This document shows, one piece after another, positions 36,059 to 47,007 of a DNA stretch of 64,000 nucleotides. Source of the stretch: Trissonchulus latispiculum (lineage: Eukaryota > Nematoda > Enoplea > Enoplida > Ironidae); contig JASAND010028112.1 in NCBI GenBank assembly GCA_030248195.1, positions 1 to 64,000 on the forward strand, read 5' to 3'. The notes beneath the pieces were generated by a model. It saw only the letters and a list, made by a program, of their open reading frames with translations, ran no database searches and was not told the DNA's origin. Position numbers and translations under genes: made by a program. The number at the start of each line of letters is the position of its first letter. Within the stretch, counting starts at the first letter, position 1.

Positions 36059-36235
36059 CGTCTAATTGCAATTAGACGGAGAATATCAGTCTAATTGCAA
36101 TTGGGCTAGTCAAATAGCATGAGACCGAGCAAAATGCTGTTAGACTGAAAATTTTCAGTCTAATTGCAATTAGACGTATCATTGTTCGTCTAATTGCAAT
36201 TGGGCGAACAGAGTCTCGTCTAATTGCATTTTGAT
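36059..36235. repeat. Cluster of CGTCTAATTGCAATTAGACG palindromes
   Basis: A 20-bp perfect palindrome recurs about five times in 180 bp: complete near 36,059 and 36,165, partial near 36,089, 36,188 and 36,217. The spacers are unrelated. Confidence 0.75.
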
Positions 36236-36459
36236 ATAGAATGTTTTGTTTAATGCCAGTCTTGGCCAGATTTGTCCAGTCTCGGTGTCAGTCTCGCCCA
36301 TCGAAAAGTCTCCGTGTTGGACCGAGACCGGAAATTTTTCGAAACCATCATTTTTCAGAAAAATTTAAATCAATGTTATGAAAACTAACTAACGAGGTGA
36401 GGAAACCGGTTTTTTATGTGTTAAAGTCGCTATACTGGCCCTAAGCCTCAAAAACTAGA

Positions 36460-36840
36460 AGAAAATTTCGTTGTTGTAACTTAGCAATCTTTGAAAATTT
36501 CCTGAGTAATCGTATTGTTCCCATTTGGAATAGCCTTCCCTCAGATATAGTTGCTTCATCGAACTTGCCTAGTTTTCGCAGACGCTTAGATGAATACGAT
36601 TTGTCTAATTTCCTTAAGGGTCGGGGTTTAGACATCGGTTAATCGGTGGTTCCCGATCCTGCTACACACATTATTTGTATGCGACGTTATCATGCTGTTC
36701 TATGCTTTGTATGGTTACGAATATCTTTAGTATTTGATCTTGTGTTTTTTGGCGATTAACGTTTGTTTTCTGATTTAACCTTTTTCGTTAATATTCTTTT
36801 CGTTGTGCTGGCGAATAAACATCATTCATTCATCCATTCA
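36460..36840 (+). pseudogene. LINE 3'-end fragment with (CATT)n-type tail
   Basis: The frame reads LSNRIVPIWNSLPSDIVASS then FLKGRGLDIG, the same C-terminal signature as the 16.2-17.7 kb LINE. About 190 bp of 3' UTR follows, ending in AATAAACATCATTCATTCAT. It is a strongly 5'-truncated copy. Confidence 0.8.
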
Positions 36841-36989
36841 AAATAAGAAGCCTAACATTGTTGGTCTCGGTATCGCCCAAATGCCGAGGCTTGGCCAGTC
36901 TCGGTCTCGGTAAATTCTCGGTTTCCCCAACCCTGATGCCAATTGCCGATTGCGTATTTTTTGACTGCGTATCTTTAAGCGTTCGACTG

Positions 36990-37095
36990 CGAACTCAACT
37001 TTTAAGCTACAGGAGGCGCAAAACTTTTGTTGTTTATCGCGATAAAATTGTGTTGCGCGGGACAAAATTTTGATGCGCTTTGTTGCGCGGGGGTA
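36990..37095. repeat. TTGCGCGGG minisatellite, left part
   Basis: Degenerate units of about 20-25 bp with TTGCGCGGG and AAAATTTTGATGCGC. The Polinton inserted here; its 6-bp duplication GGGGTA (37,090-37,095) is part of a unit. Confidence 0.7.
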
Positions 37096-37280
37096 AGTAG
37101 TATAGTATCCTTTTTTCGAGCCGCACTCTGGGAGGGAGTGACCGTTTCCCCCTTCCTGGCCTTCTTCCTATTTGAGTCCATTGCACATTCCCCTCTCTTT
37201 TGATTCTGCTAAACTGTTCCGTTCCGTCCCTCTGTGTTCTTCCCCCGGGGCTTGAGACCCGGCGTAGGCCCATTACCGGA
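37096..37280 (+). repeat. Polinton left terminal inverted repeat
   Basis: Inverted copy of 54,459-54,643. I see only two mismatches (CTTGAGACC against CTTGGGACC; GGCGTAGGCC against GGCGTCGGCC). Looser similarity (CCTAAGCTACCTA words) continues inward. Confidence 0.95.
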
Positions 37281-37485
37281 TACCTATATAATCCAAATAA
37301 CATACCTAAGCTACCTACGTATCTAAGCAACTTACTTACTATGTACACTACTAAGTCCGGTCCTTCACCATCTAATGTTTTTGTATTTTTCTGTTTTATT
37401 CTTTTTTTAATTTCCGACATGCAATATACAACAAATATGTACACAGTTAGCCCTGAAGAGGACTGTTGGGATAGTACGCATAATA

Positions 37486-40400
37486 TCATATATCCAAGGG
37501 TACTGTTGTCACACCATCTGCTAGCACTTTCCTTTTTGGGTAAATGTAGGGAAGGGCGTCTTTGGTTTGGAAGTATTTTATCATTTTATTATCTATATTC
37601 CTGAGTCCTCTGTTTACACCTGATTTTGTATGTCCGGTTTCTAAGACGTCTTTAAAATCGTCGGACGTGTATTGATTGAGCGCTTTGCTAACGCCTTTAT
37701 GGGAGACTTTATTTGTCTTTCCCCAAGCTAGATAAGTTTTACTACAAAGTGCTATAATCCCATCTCCGGTCCATTCTTCTTTGAATAACCCAGGGATACG
37801 TTTTTGGGAAGGGTCTAAGACGAAGAAATCTTTAAGGGCCTTTTTCCACCTATTTTCATTTCTAATAGGGACGCAATCACTTAAATTTTTTGATGAGCAA
37901 GCAAAATATAGAGAATCTGTGTCCATTTGGCAGAGTTGGTACGTTTCTGGCCACAAATTGGGTTTCAGACAATCGTAATAGAATTGCAGCATCCGTAATT
38001 TTGCATATTGATAGACAAAGAACCCTACTAATTCAGGTAGTCGATAAACAATTTTTGACTTAGCTGATTGAATCTCATAAATCCCATTTCCCAAATCATC
38101 CAATCTTCGGAATCTCCATCCATTGACTTCCCTGCTAGCCCCAGACCTTTGACAAAACTTAACATTCATATGTTTTTCAAGGTTTGTGATAGTTCGACCA
38201 TAGTAAGAATTTCCTAAAAGTTTGAACATTTCCCCCTTGAGTGCTAGGTCTGGATCGGAATCGGCTGCAGAGCGATGGTAAGTTACTTCATCTCCCAACT
38301 CTTTGAAACAGGCCTTCGGTTTGAATTAGATTGCTTGGTAAATCTTTGTAATTTTGAGACCGTGTTTGAGATACCATTTAATTAGGGGAGTAGCTAGGAG
38401 AATTTTCTTTCCAAAGTAGCTGCCTATAAGCCCCCTTCTAGGTTGATTCATTACGCCGTTCAAATCGCAGAATTCTCTCATATGGTCCCCAATGTCTTCC
38501 TTGCTAATTTCCACATTTTTGAAAATAGGCGTCATCTCAGCAAAATGTTCTTTCTTATCCTCAGGAACCTCGATATCCACCTCAACTAGTCCGAAGAGTC
38601 TGTTGGCTTGAATTTGGGTGACTAACTGTGCAAAAGTAAGGAGCCATCTTTTTTTAGGGAGATTGAAGTGTTCTTCCATAAACTCTTGCATATCCGGGGA
38701 ATTTTTTAGGTCTTGGTCAAATTCGCATTCCCACTTTTCAATTAAATCGAAACCGCCATCTTTAATTGCCTGGGATACCCTTTCTGTTCTTTCCCTTCTT
38801 TTAGTTCTATCCTCCGGATCCTGATTTCTATCTGATTGGCACCCATGACCGTGGAAATAGCACCCATGAAATTGTAAAACTAGATTCTTTTCCGAGACCC
38901 ACCCATCAACTTTTGATTTTCCTACTCTTTTTTGTCCTCCATTATACCCATGCTCAACTCGAACTCCCATTGCCTTTGCCATATATTCCAGCCACATAGC
39001 CTCTTTGCGCCCTTTTTGGTGAACCCGTTTGAATTTTCCCTCTTCAGTGGGTTTCCATTCGGCGTACAGACCAGTGGGCATCTCTTGCATAGTGCACCAG
39101 AGGTAGAGGGCATTGGCATCGAATCCGAAAATTTGTGCAACTTTGAACCCATCTGTAATTTCTGTAACCCCAGCTTCGTGGTACCTATGGAACACTAAAC
39201 TAGGACCCCCCACTATATTGTCCTTAATTAATTTATGCCAATTTTGAGTGATTCTATCCCACAGTGGAAGGATTGTATGCTTCGGAATTTTATTCATCAT
39301 GTGTTTGTAAGCAAGACCAGGTAGAGAAATAGCCCCACTTTTAAACATATCGATCCCCATCGTTTTCCAAAATTCTACCATCTTTTCGGTAGCTTGAAGG
39401 AAGGGCCCTACATCCAAGTTATTGTACCAAATCAGTTGATCCCGTACAGTTTTAAATTTATATTTTCTCCATGCTGCTACAACTGCTGTGAAATCCTCAT
39501 CTGAAATTGCTTCTTGTTTCAAAGTAGAATAGTATAGGTCTCGGTGTGGAAATCCTTGATTTAAGAACTCTAGAGAAGTAAAAGCCTCATAGGGGAAGGC
39601 CCCTTTTTGTTGCTCAACTTTGAAACCTTTTAACCACTTTTTGTAAGAGGTCCCAGCTGCGAGGTAGTTTGTAATATCAAGAAAATACAGTTTGGGGGTG
39701 GAAAGAGCCATATAATTGTTATTCTTTTTAACGGTGTACCCAGTTTCTTGGCCACTTAGAAGTAAGTTGGTAATAAGAGAAGATTTCACAAGGTTCATAT
39801 CAAATTTTCCTGAATTGAATCCAAGGGTTGGGACAGCTTTAAGCCATTCATCAAATTCGGTTAGAAGTTTTTCATGCTCAGCTAATCCGGTAAGCGTAGG
39901 TTCATATATTTCTCTCAGAAGTTGATAAGCCTTATCGGCTATTTCCTCCATATAATTTTTCATTTGAACCACTAAATCGTAGGGATCCCCAGTAGTTATA
40001 ATACACTTTGGGTCTTCATACCCAGGGACATTGGATGCCACGGACACTGAGGCGGGAACTAGTTCTTGTTCGTACACCAGTTTTGGTCCACTTTTTTTCG
40101 TAGTTGGGTTAAACATACATTCGAAATCGTATGCTATTCTAAAGGGGTAGTACCATTCTGGCACCGGGATTCCAAGTTCATTAATCCTTTGTAAGACAGT
40201 TTTCGTAGGTCCAACACCTCCACCAGGAAATATATGCTTTATGCCTTTTTCGCAACTTTTGGAGTGTCTAGTAAAGTCTATATGTTGATGGAATAATTTA
40301 TCGCAGTTGGAACATTTCCAAGTCAGGGTGAACTTATTCAAATTTTTAATAAAGGAGAAATGATTTTCATAAATGTTTAGGGCCATTTTCCTACTATGCT

Positions 40401-41772
40401 TTCCCAAAGGTCGTCTGATCAGTTTGGCCGCAACATCAGTAATATCCTGATCCCGTTCGTAATTTCGAATTAAAAGTTCGTTTAAATCTTCTGGTTCTTC
40501 GTCGGCTTCCTCAATTGTGGGGCCAAGTTCATAAACCGTAATTCCAATACCAAATTTGTTTTCTAAGTCATCTAAATCTTCTAAATTAACCCCATTAAAC
40601 TCTTCTTCAGGTTGAATCCACTGATCAATTAATTCATTTGTTTTTTCCTCTAAACCGTTAATTTTTGATCCTAGAGCCAGAGCTAAACATCTAAAGAAGC
40701 ATTTTTCATCTTGGTAGGGCCTTCCAGTATTTTTATTAGTGACCAATGCATTGATACCTCGATTATTTTTTACATAATTAGGAAGATACCTTGCGTCACC
40801 CACGGCATAGGAAATTAATTTATTTATGTAGAAACAGACGTTAGTAATTTGAAGGACAGTCCACTTAGTACTGGGGCGCTGCTGCCTAACCCATTCCAAG
40901 ATGTCCCCCTTGTCTAACTCATAGAAAATTTTACCCAAATCCCCTTCATTTGATATGTGGATAGGCTCATCAAAAAAGCGACTGTTCCCGGAAGGATAGT
41001 AATACCTTAGTTCCCCGTCTTCAATATTCCGAAGTACAAAGCCGAACGAAAGATTAAATTTAAACTGCCACCTCTGTAGTTTGAAAATAATTTTAATGAG
41101 GTCCTTAATCTTAGCAGCGTCAGTTATCCTAAAGTTGTACCTATTCTGAATGCCTGAGGAAACAAAGTAGCGAGTCCTTATTCGACTCCAATTTTCCCTG
41201 TAAATTTGGGCTAAATCAGTTGGGAAGTCCTTCAATATACTCCTGGTAAGTTTTGGGGCATCTTCTGTGGGGAGATTTGAAAAATGTGTCTGTCTTAATG
41301 TTCTGGGGTCCTGAATTTTAGGAGCATTTCTATGAGTCCTAAGATGGCCCTGGTAGCCTTTGTACGTCCTGTACATAAAGCCACACTTTCTGCATTCATA
41401 GGAAGGGCCTCCTTCTGGATGAAAATTTCTTGTGTGCCTGGACAAATTGTCTTTCCGAGTAAAGATTTTTACACAATGTGGGCACTGAAACTTTGGATTA
41501 GAAGAATGGGATTCTTTATGCTTCTTTAGCTTGTCCAAAGAGGGGAATGACTTCTTGCAGGTTGGGCAGGCTGCACTAGCAAATTGGAGTGGCGGATGTT
41601 GGGGCAGAGTTTGAGCGTAGGTCCAGAATTCATCTGTACCAATAACTTCCTTGCCGTCCCAGTCAGTTTTCATTAGGGCAACGGCTTTGTCTCTTAGAGC
41701 TTTTGTCATATGGGGGTCATCTTTCCAGATTCCACTCTCAATAGCAGCATTAAGTTTAATAATCGCAGACAT
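37486..41772 (-). CDS. Protein-primed family B DNA polymerase, one in-frame stop
   Basis: This is the replicase of the Polinton. The frame from 41,772 to 37,486 (about 1,428 codons) is open except for one TAA at 38,326-38,328. N-terminal C2H2 zinc fingers occur at residues about 69-89, 97-118 and 127-147, with another CxxC-type finger near 490. The exonuclease starts at IAYDFECMF (about 547), with FNSGKFDMNL downstream. The palm has FGFDANALYLW (motif A, about 882), KLLGNSYYGRTI (motif B, about 1187) and QMDTDSLYF (catalytic DTDS, about 1285). FHGCYFHGHGC (about 972) is the conserved extra motif found in Polinton polymerases. The stop lies between motifs A and B, so the product is probably non-functional unless it is suppressed. 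The gene reads toward the left TIR, opposite to the rest of the element. Confidence 0.93.
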
Positions 41773-41798
41773 AATTACTTCGAAAATTTAAATAATGT

Positions 41799-41949
41799 CC
41801 GTTTTTATGTACTTCCAAATTTAAACCGTTTTTATTGTCTTAAAGGAATTATCGTTTTTATGAACTTATTCCTTTTATGTAAGTTTAAAATGGAATTCCT
41901 TGGTTTTTATTATTAATTTAACGCGTTTCAAATTTCCTGCTTTTATGTC
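41799..41949 (-). promoter_or_regulatory. Array of ATAAAA(A)C(G) motifs upstream of PolB
   Basis: Read on the minus strand, six copies lie 27-177 bp before the PolB ATG: ACATAAAAACGG (41,799-41,810), CAATAAAAACGG (41,826-41,837), TCATAAAAACG (41,853-41,863), ACATAAAAGG (41,871-41,880), AATAATAAAAACC (41,902-41,914) and GACATAAAAGC (41,939-41,949). They resemble TATA elements. GGAAGTACATAAAA is shared with the promoter region at 43,750-43,763. Confidence 0.5.
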
Positions 41950-42026
41950 TGCAAATTACACTTTAACACTTCCGTGTATACGTGGCTAAGATTTGCAGTT
42001 AACACACTTCAAAGAGCTCGCTTTAA

Positions 42027-43034
42027 GGTGCTGGTATCGTTTTGTGTAAATTTGACCCTATAGGCTTTAATTCTTTATGAAAGTGGATGAAACTTTCCAA
42101 ATATACTATTTCGGTGCTCTTTAACATCCTGGGACCAGTCCCGCATTTTTAGGTGCAAAGATAGGAAATTTTTGGTTTTTGCCATTATTCTCTCAGCACA
42201 TAGTCGAGACACCAGATTGGTTGGTATAGCTAGAAAGAGGGCATAAAAATGAACATTTTTGCTTTTACAACTTTTGAGCTATCTCTTGTGGTTAAGTCAG
42301 TATAAGCAAAAAACGGTTTTTGGGGTCCAAAAATGGCCGTTTTCGAGAAAATCAGTTTTTTCAAAATTACTACCAAACCGTACGGACAAGTTTGGTTTAC
42401 TTATACTCGATCGATACACAGTCTCATTGCACATTTTATCAATGCCTATTAGCCGAAGTTTGTTGCTCTAAGCTAGAGATTTGGCCGAAAAACCATTTTG
42501 GCAAAACTGCGATTATTTTGTTTTGAACATCGATTTCTCAAAAACTACCCAATGAATTCGCGTGATTTTTGGCAGGATGAGAATTCGCACCTTTGCGGAG
42601 GGACATTTTTCTTGGTTTGAGCTAAAACATCTCCAGTTGCGAAAACCCTCAATGCAAAGTTGCAAAATTTCGTGTCACCGCACATTTAATGGATTTCCTT
42701 GACCGTTAAGACCTGCTGAGCCAAATCCAAAAAAATGTCCCTCGGCCCACATGTCCTTTATAGGACATCACAAGAAAAAATTTTGGCTGATTCCATAGTT
42801 TTGAGAAATCGATGTTCAAAACTTTTCGGTCTATATTCAGCCTGTCAGATGTCAGTATGTCAGAAAATTTTCGCTATCTTTTGCGGATTTTTACTAGTTT
42901 CTTACTCTCATGAAAATCTACATATTATAAGCCTTAAAATGATGTATAAAGCTCTTTCCAACTCACAAAAGTGCGAAAGTTATGGCGTTTCAAAAAATAC
43001 CCACAAAAGCACTGCACAAAACGATACCAGCACC
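42027..43034. mobile_element. TTAA-flanked non-autonomous element, family 3
   Basis: TTAA at 42,023-42,026 and 43,035-43,038 flanks ends GGTGCTGGTATCGTTTTGTG / CACAAAACGATACCAGCACC (20 bp, perfect). The 1,008-bp element is inserted in the Polinton between the divergent PolB and plus-strand genes. No transposase is present. Confidence 0.85.
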
Positions 43035-43038
43035 TTAA

Positions 43039-43847
43039 AAACCGCCGTTCGCGACCATGAAAAAGTCAGACTGACAGGGGACCCGATTTTTGTGCCTTTA
43101 TATAGTTTTTTAAATGCCCTAAGGGGGTAATTAGTGATTGCCTGGGGGGAGAGATCAAAGGCGCCGACAGCGGGGTAATCCATCAAAAGTGACAGGTCAT
43201 CAATCAAATGTGACAGTTGAAGAGAGAGGCCCTAACTTAAGCAATGTGATTTTTATAACAGATGGGGTTAGGCTCTGCCTTTTCGCCCTTCGGACCAGGC
43301 CCAAAACCATAAATACCACCTTGTCTAACGAAATAGTCTTCCAAAAGACAACTTTGGTAATGACTTCCACTAAAATTTGTAAAGCCATGGCTGCAGCAGT
43401 GTTTGGAAAGGCTTCATAAAGTAGATGTTTTTTACAGTGCTTGATCGTGTCTTCGCTGTCCTATTGACAGACGTTAAACTAAAACACACTACGCACACGC
43501 GCGTTTTCAGCACTCCGCACATTGCAATCATTATAATTCTACGACACTGATTCTTCAACGCTGGCCGTTTTTCGTTAAGACTTTACTACGCTCACTGAAA
43601 CTGGTCTTACAACCTGCCTTACTACAGTGGCCTAACTATACTGACAGAGAAAAAACTTTAAACAGACCCAATACTCTTCGACTGTAAAACGTTCGGTGTA
43701 ACAAAACGTGGTAGGAAAAGGAAATTCTATGATTGACGAAATTGCAGTTGGAAGTACATAAAAGTAATATTTGATCACTAATGACTTATCTCGGATATTT
43801 TCACTCTTGTATTATTTTAACCATTGGTCAGATGATACAACTTCAAA
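43039..43847. other. Polinton intergenic region and plus-strand leader
   Basis: No gene is recognised. Two GTGACAG-containing words repeat near 43,190-43,215. GTACATAAAAGTA (43,754-43,766), about 85 bp before the first plus-strand ORF, is a candidate TATA-like element. A 62-codon minus-strand frame (43,200-43,388) has no recognised features. Confidence 0.4.
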
Positions 43848-44234
43848 ATGAGCACAAACAAAGATATCATGCAATGTTCCTTAACAGTGATGCTTGCGTT
43901 ATCCTTAACAATTAGCGTTTCATTGAATATTTGGTTTTGGATGGGTAGCTGTATTTCTCCTGTTCGCTTAGACTATCAACCAGACGGAAGAATAAGGATC
44001 TCTAAGCAAGGTCAACATGTCTACTATTCACCAAACCAACTAAATGCAATTCTTGATCTCTACTATGACTGCTCTATTGGTACTTGTGAAACAGCTACTG
44101 CAGAGCACTGCCCCTTTATTGCAGAGGTATACAATTTTCAAATTTGTCTTGACGTTAATAAAAACGTAAAAAGCGCTTACCTCGGGCCTATCTATCTTAC
44201 AAAAAGCGAGCTCAATGTCTTGTATTCCTTGTAA
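43848..44234 (+). CDS. Small membrane-anchored protein of the Polinton
   Basis: 128 residues; family not recognised. A hydrophobic segment at about residues 10-33 (SLTVMLALSLTISVSLNIWF) should act as a membrane anchor or uncleaved signal. It is followed by a soluble part with five cysteines, some paired as DCSIGTCETATAEHC. The gene overlaps the ATPase start by 20 bp. The overall plan (one N-terminal membrane segment, short Cys-containing ectodomain) resembles the 51,307-51,696 protein, though no sequence similarity is clear. Confidence 0.65.
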   Translation: MSTNKDIMQCSLTVMLALSLTISVSLNIWFWMGSCISPVRLDYQPDGRIRISKQGQHVYYSPNQLNAILDLYYDCSIGTCETATAEHCPFIAEVYNFQICLDVNKNVKSAYLGPIYLTKSELNVLYSL

Positions 44235-44859
44235 CTTTCTCTACTTTAAACACCCTTTTACCTGTATGGTTTCGGCACCGACTAAAGCAGGAAAAACTAC
44301 ATTTGTGTCAAAGCTTGTTAAAAGTGCCGACAAACTGATAAGACCTCCTCCGAAAAAAGTTGTTTGGTGTTTTATCGAGTGGCAACCAGCATACGAAAAA
44401 ATTGATGCGGAGATTGTTGAGGGCTTACCGGACTTGGAGCAACTTAAAGGGAATACTGAACCAATTTTACTAATTCTTGACGACCTTATGGATGAAGTAA
44501 AAAAAGACTCAAAATTGGTAAGCCTATTTACTCGAGGCTGCCATCATTGGTCTTGCAGTGTAATTCACATAACCCAGGACCTTTTTTATGACAAACAGCG
44601 CACTAATCGGATAAATTGCCAATATATAATTTTAATGAAAAACCCAGCAGATAAGCTGACAGCAATGAATCTCGCCCGCCAAATGTTTCCTACCAACTCG
44701 GCTTACTTTATGGAATCTTTCAATCACGCTACCTCAAATCCCCACGGCTACCTCCTTATTGATCTCGACCAAGACACCCCAGAGCAGTATCGACTTAGGA
44801 CAAACATTTTCGATCGGACCGGCATCTACCTTCCAAAATCAATAAAAACGCAAAAATAA
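44215..44859 (+). CDS. A32/FtsK-HerA-type genome-packaging ATPase
   Basis: 214 residues. It is predicted to drive DNA into the capsid. The Walker A motif APTKAGKTT is at residues 21-29 and Walker B ILLILDD at 84-90, with a further acidic pair just after. Downstream VIHITQDLF fits the sensor (Q-containing) region of this family. The length is normal for Polinton ATPases. A TCAATAAAAACGC word inside its 3' end (44,839-44,851) and another at 44,916-44,929 lie before the next gene. Confidence 0.9.
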   Translation: MSCIPCNFLYFKHPFTCMVSAPTKAGKTTFVSKLVKSADKLIRPPPKKVVWCFIEWQPAYEKIDAEIVEGLPDLEQLKGNTEPILLILDDLMDEVKKDSKLVSLFTRGCHHWSCSVIHITQDLFYDKQRTNRINCQYIILMKNPADKLTAMNLARQMFPTNSAYFMESFNHATSNPHGYLLIDLDQDTPEQYRLRTNIFDRTGIYLPKSIKTQK

Positions 44860-44931
44860 TGATACGTGAAATCAATTAAAAAAGGACATAAAATATTATT
44901 ACGAATACTGACTAGTTAATAAAAACGCGAG

Positions 44932-45267
44932 ATGGCTAAGCGATTTGAAACCAATCTTCCTTGTCTTATACATCTCTGTAGTTGCAAGAAAAAGGTCAGA
45001 GAAGCAATCATTGAAAGCGGCGATCTTAGTCTAATCAGAACTATCCTAGATTGTATCGAAAACGTGCTTTCTGGCAACGTTAAACTGTCAGAATCGGACC
45101 GAAGAGCTCTACGTAAACACGCAAACATACTGCGGACTTTGAGAGATAAAAAAGTAAAACTTAAGGCAAAAAAACAAATTATTGTTCAAAAAGGTGGTTT
45201 TCTTCCCGCTCTCCTCGGTCCACTAATAGGAATAGTCAGCGGCATTGCAAGTAGCTTCATAAAGTGA
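44932..45267 (+). CDS. Small basic virion-type protein with hydrophobic C-terminus
   Basis: 111 residues. The Lys/Arg-rich middle (KKVKLKAKKQ) is followed by VQKGGFLPALLGPLIGIVSG, a glycine-rich hydrophobic tail. Proteins of this plan recur in Polintons and adintoviruses and have been likened to small adenovirus core/membrane-active proteins; that assignment is inference. TTAATAAAAACGCG sits directly before the ATG (44,916-44,929). The stop overlaps the next start (TGATG). Confidence 0.65.
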   Translation: MAKRFETNLPCLIHLCSCKKKVREAIIESGDLSLIRTILDCIENVLSGNVKLSESDRRALRKHANILRTLRDKKVKLKAKKQIIVQKGGFLPALLGPLIGIVSGIASSFIK

Positions 45268-45860
45268 TGGAATACTCAATTCTAGTAAAACCTGAAGAGT
45301 TCGATCTGCACCAAGAGGTATTAGAAAAGGAGGTTGCAGAAAAATTAAAAAGTAAAGAATCTGCAGATGCAAAGTTGAAAAAGTACCAACAGGCCAGTTA
45401 CAGAAGACGGTTTTTGAAGGAAAACCCCTATAAGTTAGATATTGCCACCACCGAACCCACCGAACAGGCTCTCCCTGACATTATTTCCACTCTGCCTATA
45501 ACACTCCAAAGTAAGGGAAAGAACCTCATCGACTTCGTCCAATCTATTCCTGGCTTCAAAGTAAACGAGAAAGGGGAGATAGAGTATAAGGGTAAATCTG
45601 AGCCGGGTTCAAGAATCTTCGACCTAATCCATGACTTCATCCGCAATCGCAAAACAGTCTCTCCTGCAAGGGGTTGGGAATTATTCGCAGAGGCTCTAAG
45701 GGAAAGTAACGTCCCGCGGGAATTTATCGGCAACCGACAACGGTGGGAAGCAATAAAAGGCACTCCTTCGATAACGGACACGGTTGAACGGATACGAAAG
45801 GTAAGGCAGAAACTCCAATTTGGAACGGGAAACATAACAGTCAAACGTAGAAAAAACTAA
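45267..45860 (+). CDS. Conserved Polinton protein with candidate -1 frameshift extension
   Basis: 197 residues from ATG 45,267; an in-frame GTG at 45,264 is less likely. Function unknown. The N-terminal half is charged and probably helical (EKEVAEKLKSKESADAKLKK), and a folded-looking part follows. It ends KRRKN at TAA 45,858-45,860, directly after A AAA AAC (45,851-45,857). The -1 frame continues open, Lys-rich, to TAA 45,965-45,967, overlapping the integrase start by 16 bases. A longer frameshift product, or a simple indel, would explain this. Confidence 0.65.
   Translation: MEYSILVKPEEFDLHQEVLEKEVAEKLKSKESADAKLKKYQQASYRRRFLKENPYKLDIATTEPTEQALPDIISTLPITLQSKGKNLIDFVQSIPGFKVNEKGEIEYKGKSEPGSRIFDLIHDFIRNRKTVSPARGWELFAEALRESNVPREFIGNRQRWEAIKGTPSITDTVERIRKVRQKLQFGTGNITVKRRKN
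45851..45857 (+). promoter_or_regulatory. Candidate -1 ribosomal frameshift heptamer A AAA AAC
   Basis: The heptamer is in the correct phase (codons AGA AAA AAC before TAA). After a -1 slip the next codon is CTA, and 36 sense codons follow to 45,964. I did not establish a downstream pseudoknot. Confidence 0.45.
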
Positions 45861-45951
45861 AACTTAAATTTCCCCAAAAACGTATCAAAGGTGCAGAACG
45901 TAAGCCAGAAAAGAAAGATTTTAACTTTAGTAAAGCACTAGAAAACCTAAA

Positions 45952-47007
45952 ATGGAAAACCTTTTAACCAAATTATATTACGATCCCACTCAGCCCTCAG
46001 CATTTTCCGGAATAAATACTTTAGCAAAAGCAGCAGGAATTTCTCAAAAACAGGTCAAAGGGTGGCTTGGAAAGCAGTATACTTACTCCATTCACAAACC
46101 AATAAAGCGAAAGTATCCCCACCTAAGTTACGTATTTCATGATATTGATGAGCAATGGCAAATTGACTTGGCAGACATGGCAAACTTAGCTGAGCAAAAT
46201 GACGATTACCACTTTCTACTTACCTGTATAGACGGCTTCAGCAAGTACGCCTGGGTAGAACCGGTAAGAAGCAAATCGGGTGCTGACATCACTGCGGCAT
46301 TTGAAAATATTCTAGCTCAAGGACGTAAACCCCAAAAGGTATTAAGTGACAGAGGTAAAGAGTTTCAAAATAAAAAGTTTCAAAGCTTACTAAAATCAAA
46401 GGACATTCGCTACTACACCTGCAATAACCCCGACATAAAATGTAGCATCGTTGAACGTTTTAACAAAACACTGAAAACCAAAATATGGAAGTACTTTACG
46501 CGGACAAGAAGCTACAGATACCTGGATGTTCTCCAAAGTTTCGTAAGTGGTTATAACAATTCAAAGCACCGTACAATTAAAATGGCCCCAGTTGATGCTT
46601 CAATACCAGAGAATGAGGGGAAGGTAAGGGAGATCTTTCTAGGGAAACGCAGCAGGTTAACCAAGCAGTTTCAAATCGGTGACATCGTGCGAATAAGTAA
46701 GGCTAAAGGGAGATTTGAGAAAGGCTATCTACCAAATTGGTCCGAGGAGCTTTTCAAAATAAAGTCGGTTCACCCAAGCGGAATGTACGAACTTGAAGAC
46801 CTTGGCGATGAACCAATACAGGGCCTATTCTATCCCGAGGAGTTACAAAAAGTAGATACACCAGACTCCTATTGGGTTGAAAAGATAATAAAAACTCGGA
46901 AGCGGGGTAGGAAAAAAGAGTATTTTGTCAAGTGGTTAGGTTATCCAGATAAGTTCAATAGTTGGATATCAGAAAATGACGGATTTCTATATGTTCCTCC
47001 CCAGTAA
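45952..47007 (+). CDS. Retroviral-type integrase with chromodomain
   Basis: 351 residues. This is the integrase of the Polinton, joining TIR ends to the target. The catalytic triad is D72 (WQIDLADM), D133 (LSDRGKEF) and E168 (IVERFNKT), giving exact DD35E spacing. An SH3-like region around FQIGDIVRISK follows. A C-terminal chromodomain (about 304-347) reads YWVEKIIKTR ... EYFVKWLGYP, with the aromatic and Trp residues used for histone-tail reading; it may steer target choice. All key residues are intact. Confidence 0.95.
   Translation: MENLLTKLYYDPTQPSAFSGINTLAKAAGISQKQVKGWLGKQYTYSIHKPIKRKYPHLSYVFHDIDEQWQIDLADMANLAEQNDDYHFLLTCIDGFSKYAWVEPVRSKSGADITAAFENILAQGRKPQKVLSDRGKEFQNKKFQSLLKSKDIRYYTCNNPDIKCSIVERFNKTLKTKIWKYFTRTRSYRYLDVLQSFVSGYNNSKHRTIKMAPVDASIPENEGKVREIFLGKRSRLTKQFQIGDIVRISKAKGRFEKGYLPNWSEELFKIKSVHPSGMYELEDLGDEPIQGLFYPEELQKVDTPDSYWVEKIIKTRKRGRKKEYFVKWLGYPDKFNSWISENDGFLYVPPQ

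Noticed and set aside
42735..43130. 131-codon ORF across the family-3 TTAA element border
   Set aside because: It crosses the right terminal repeat of a non-coding element and shows no family features.
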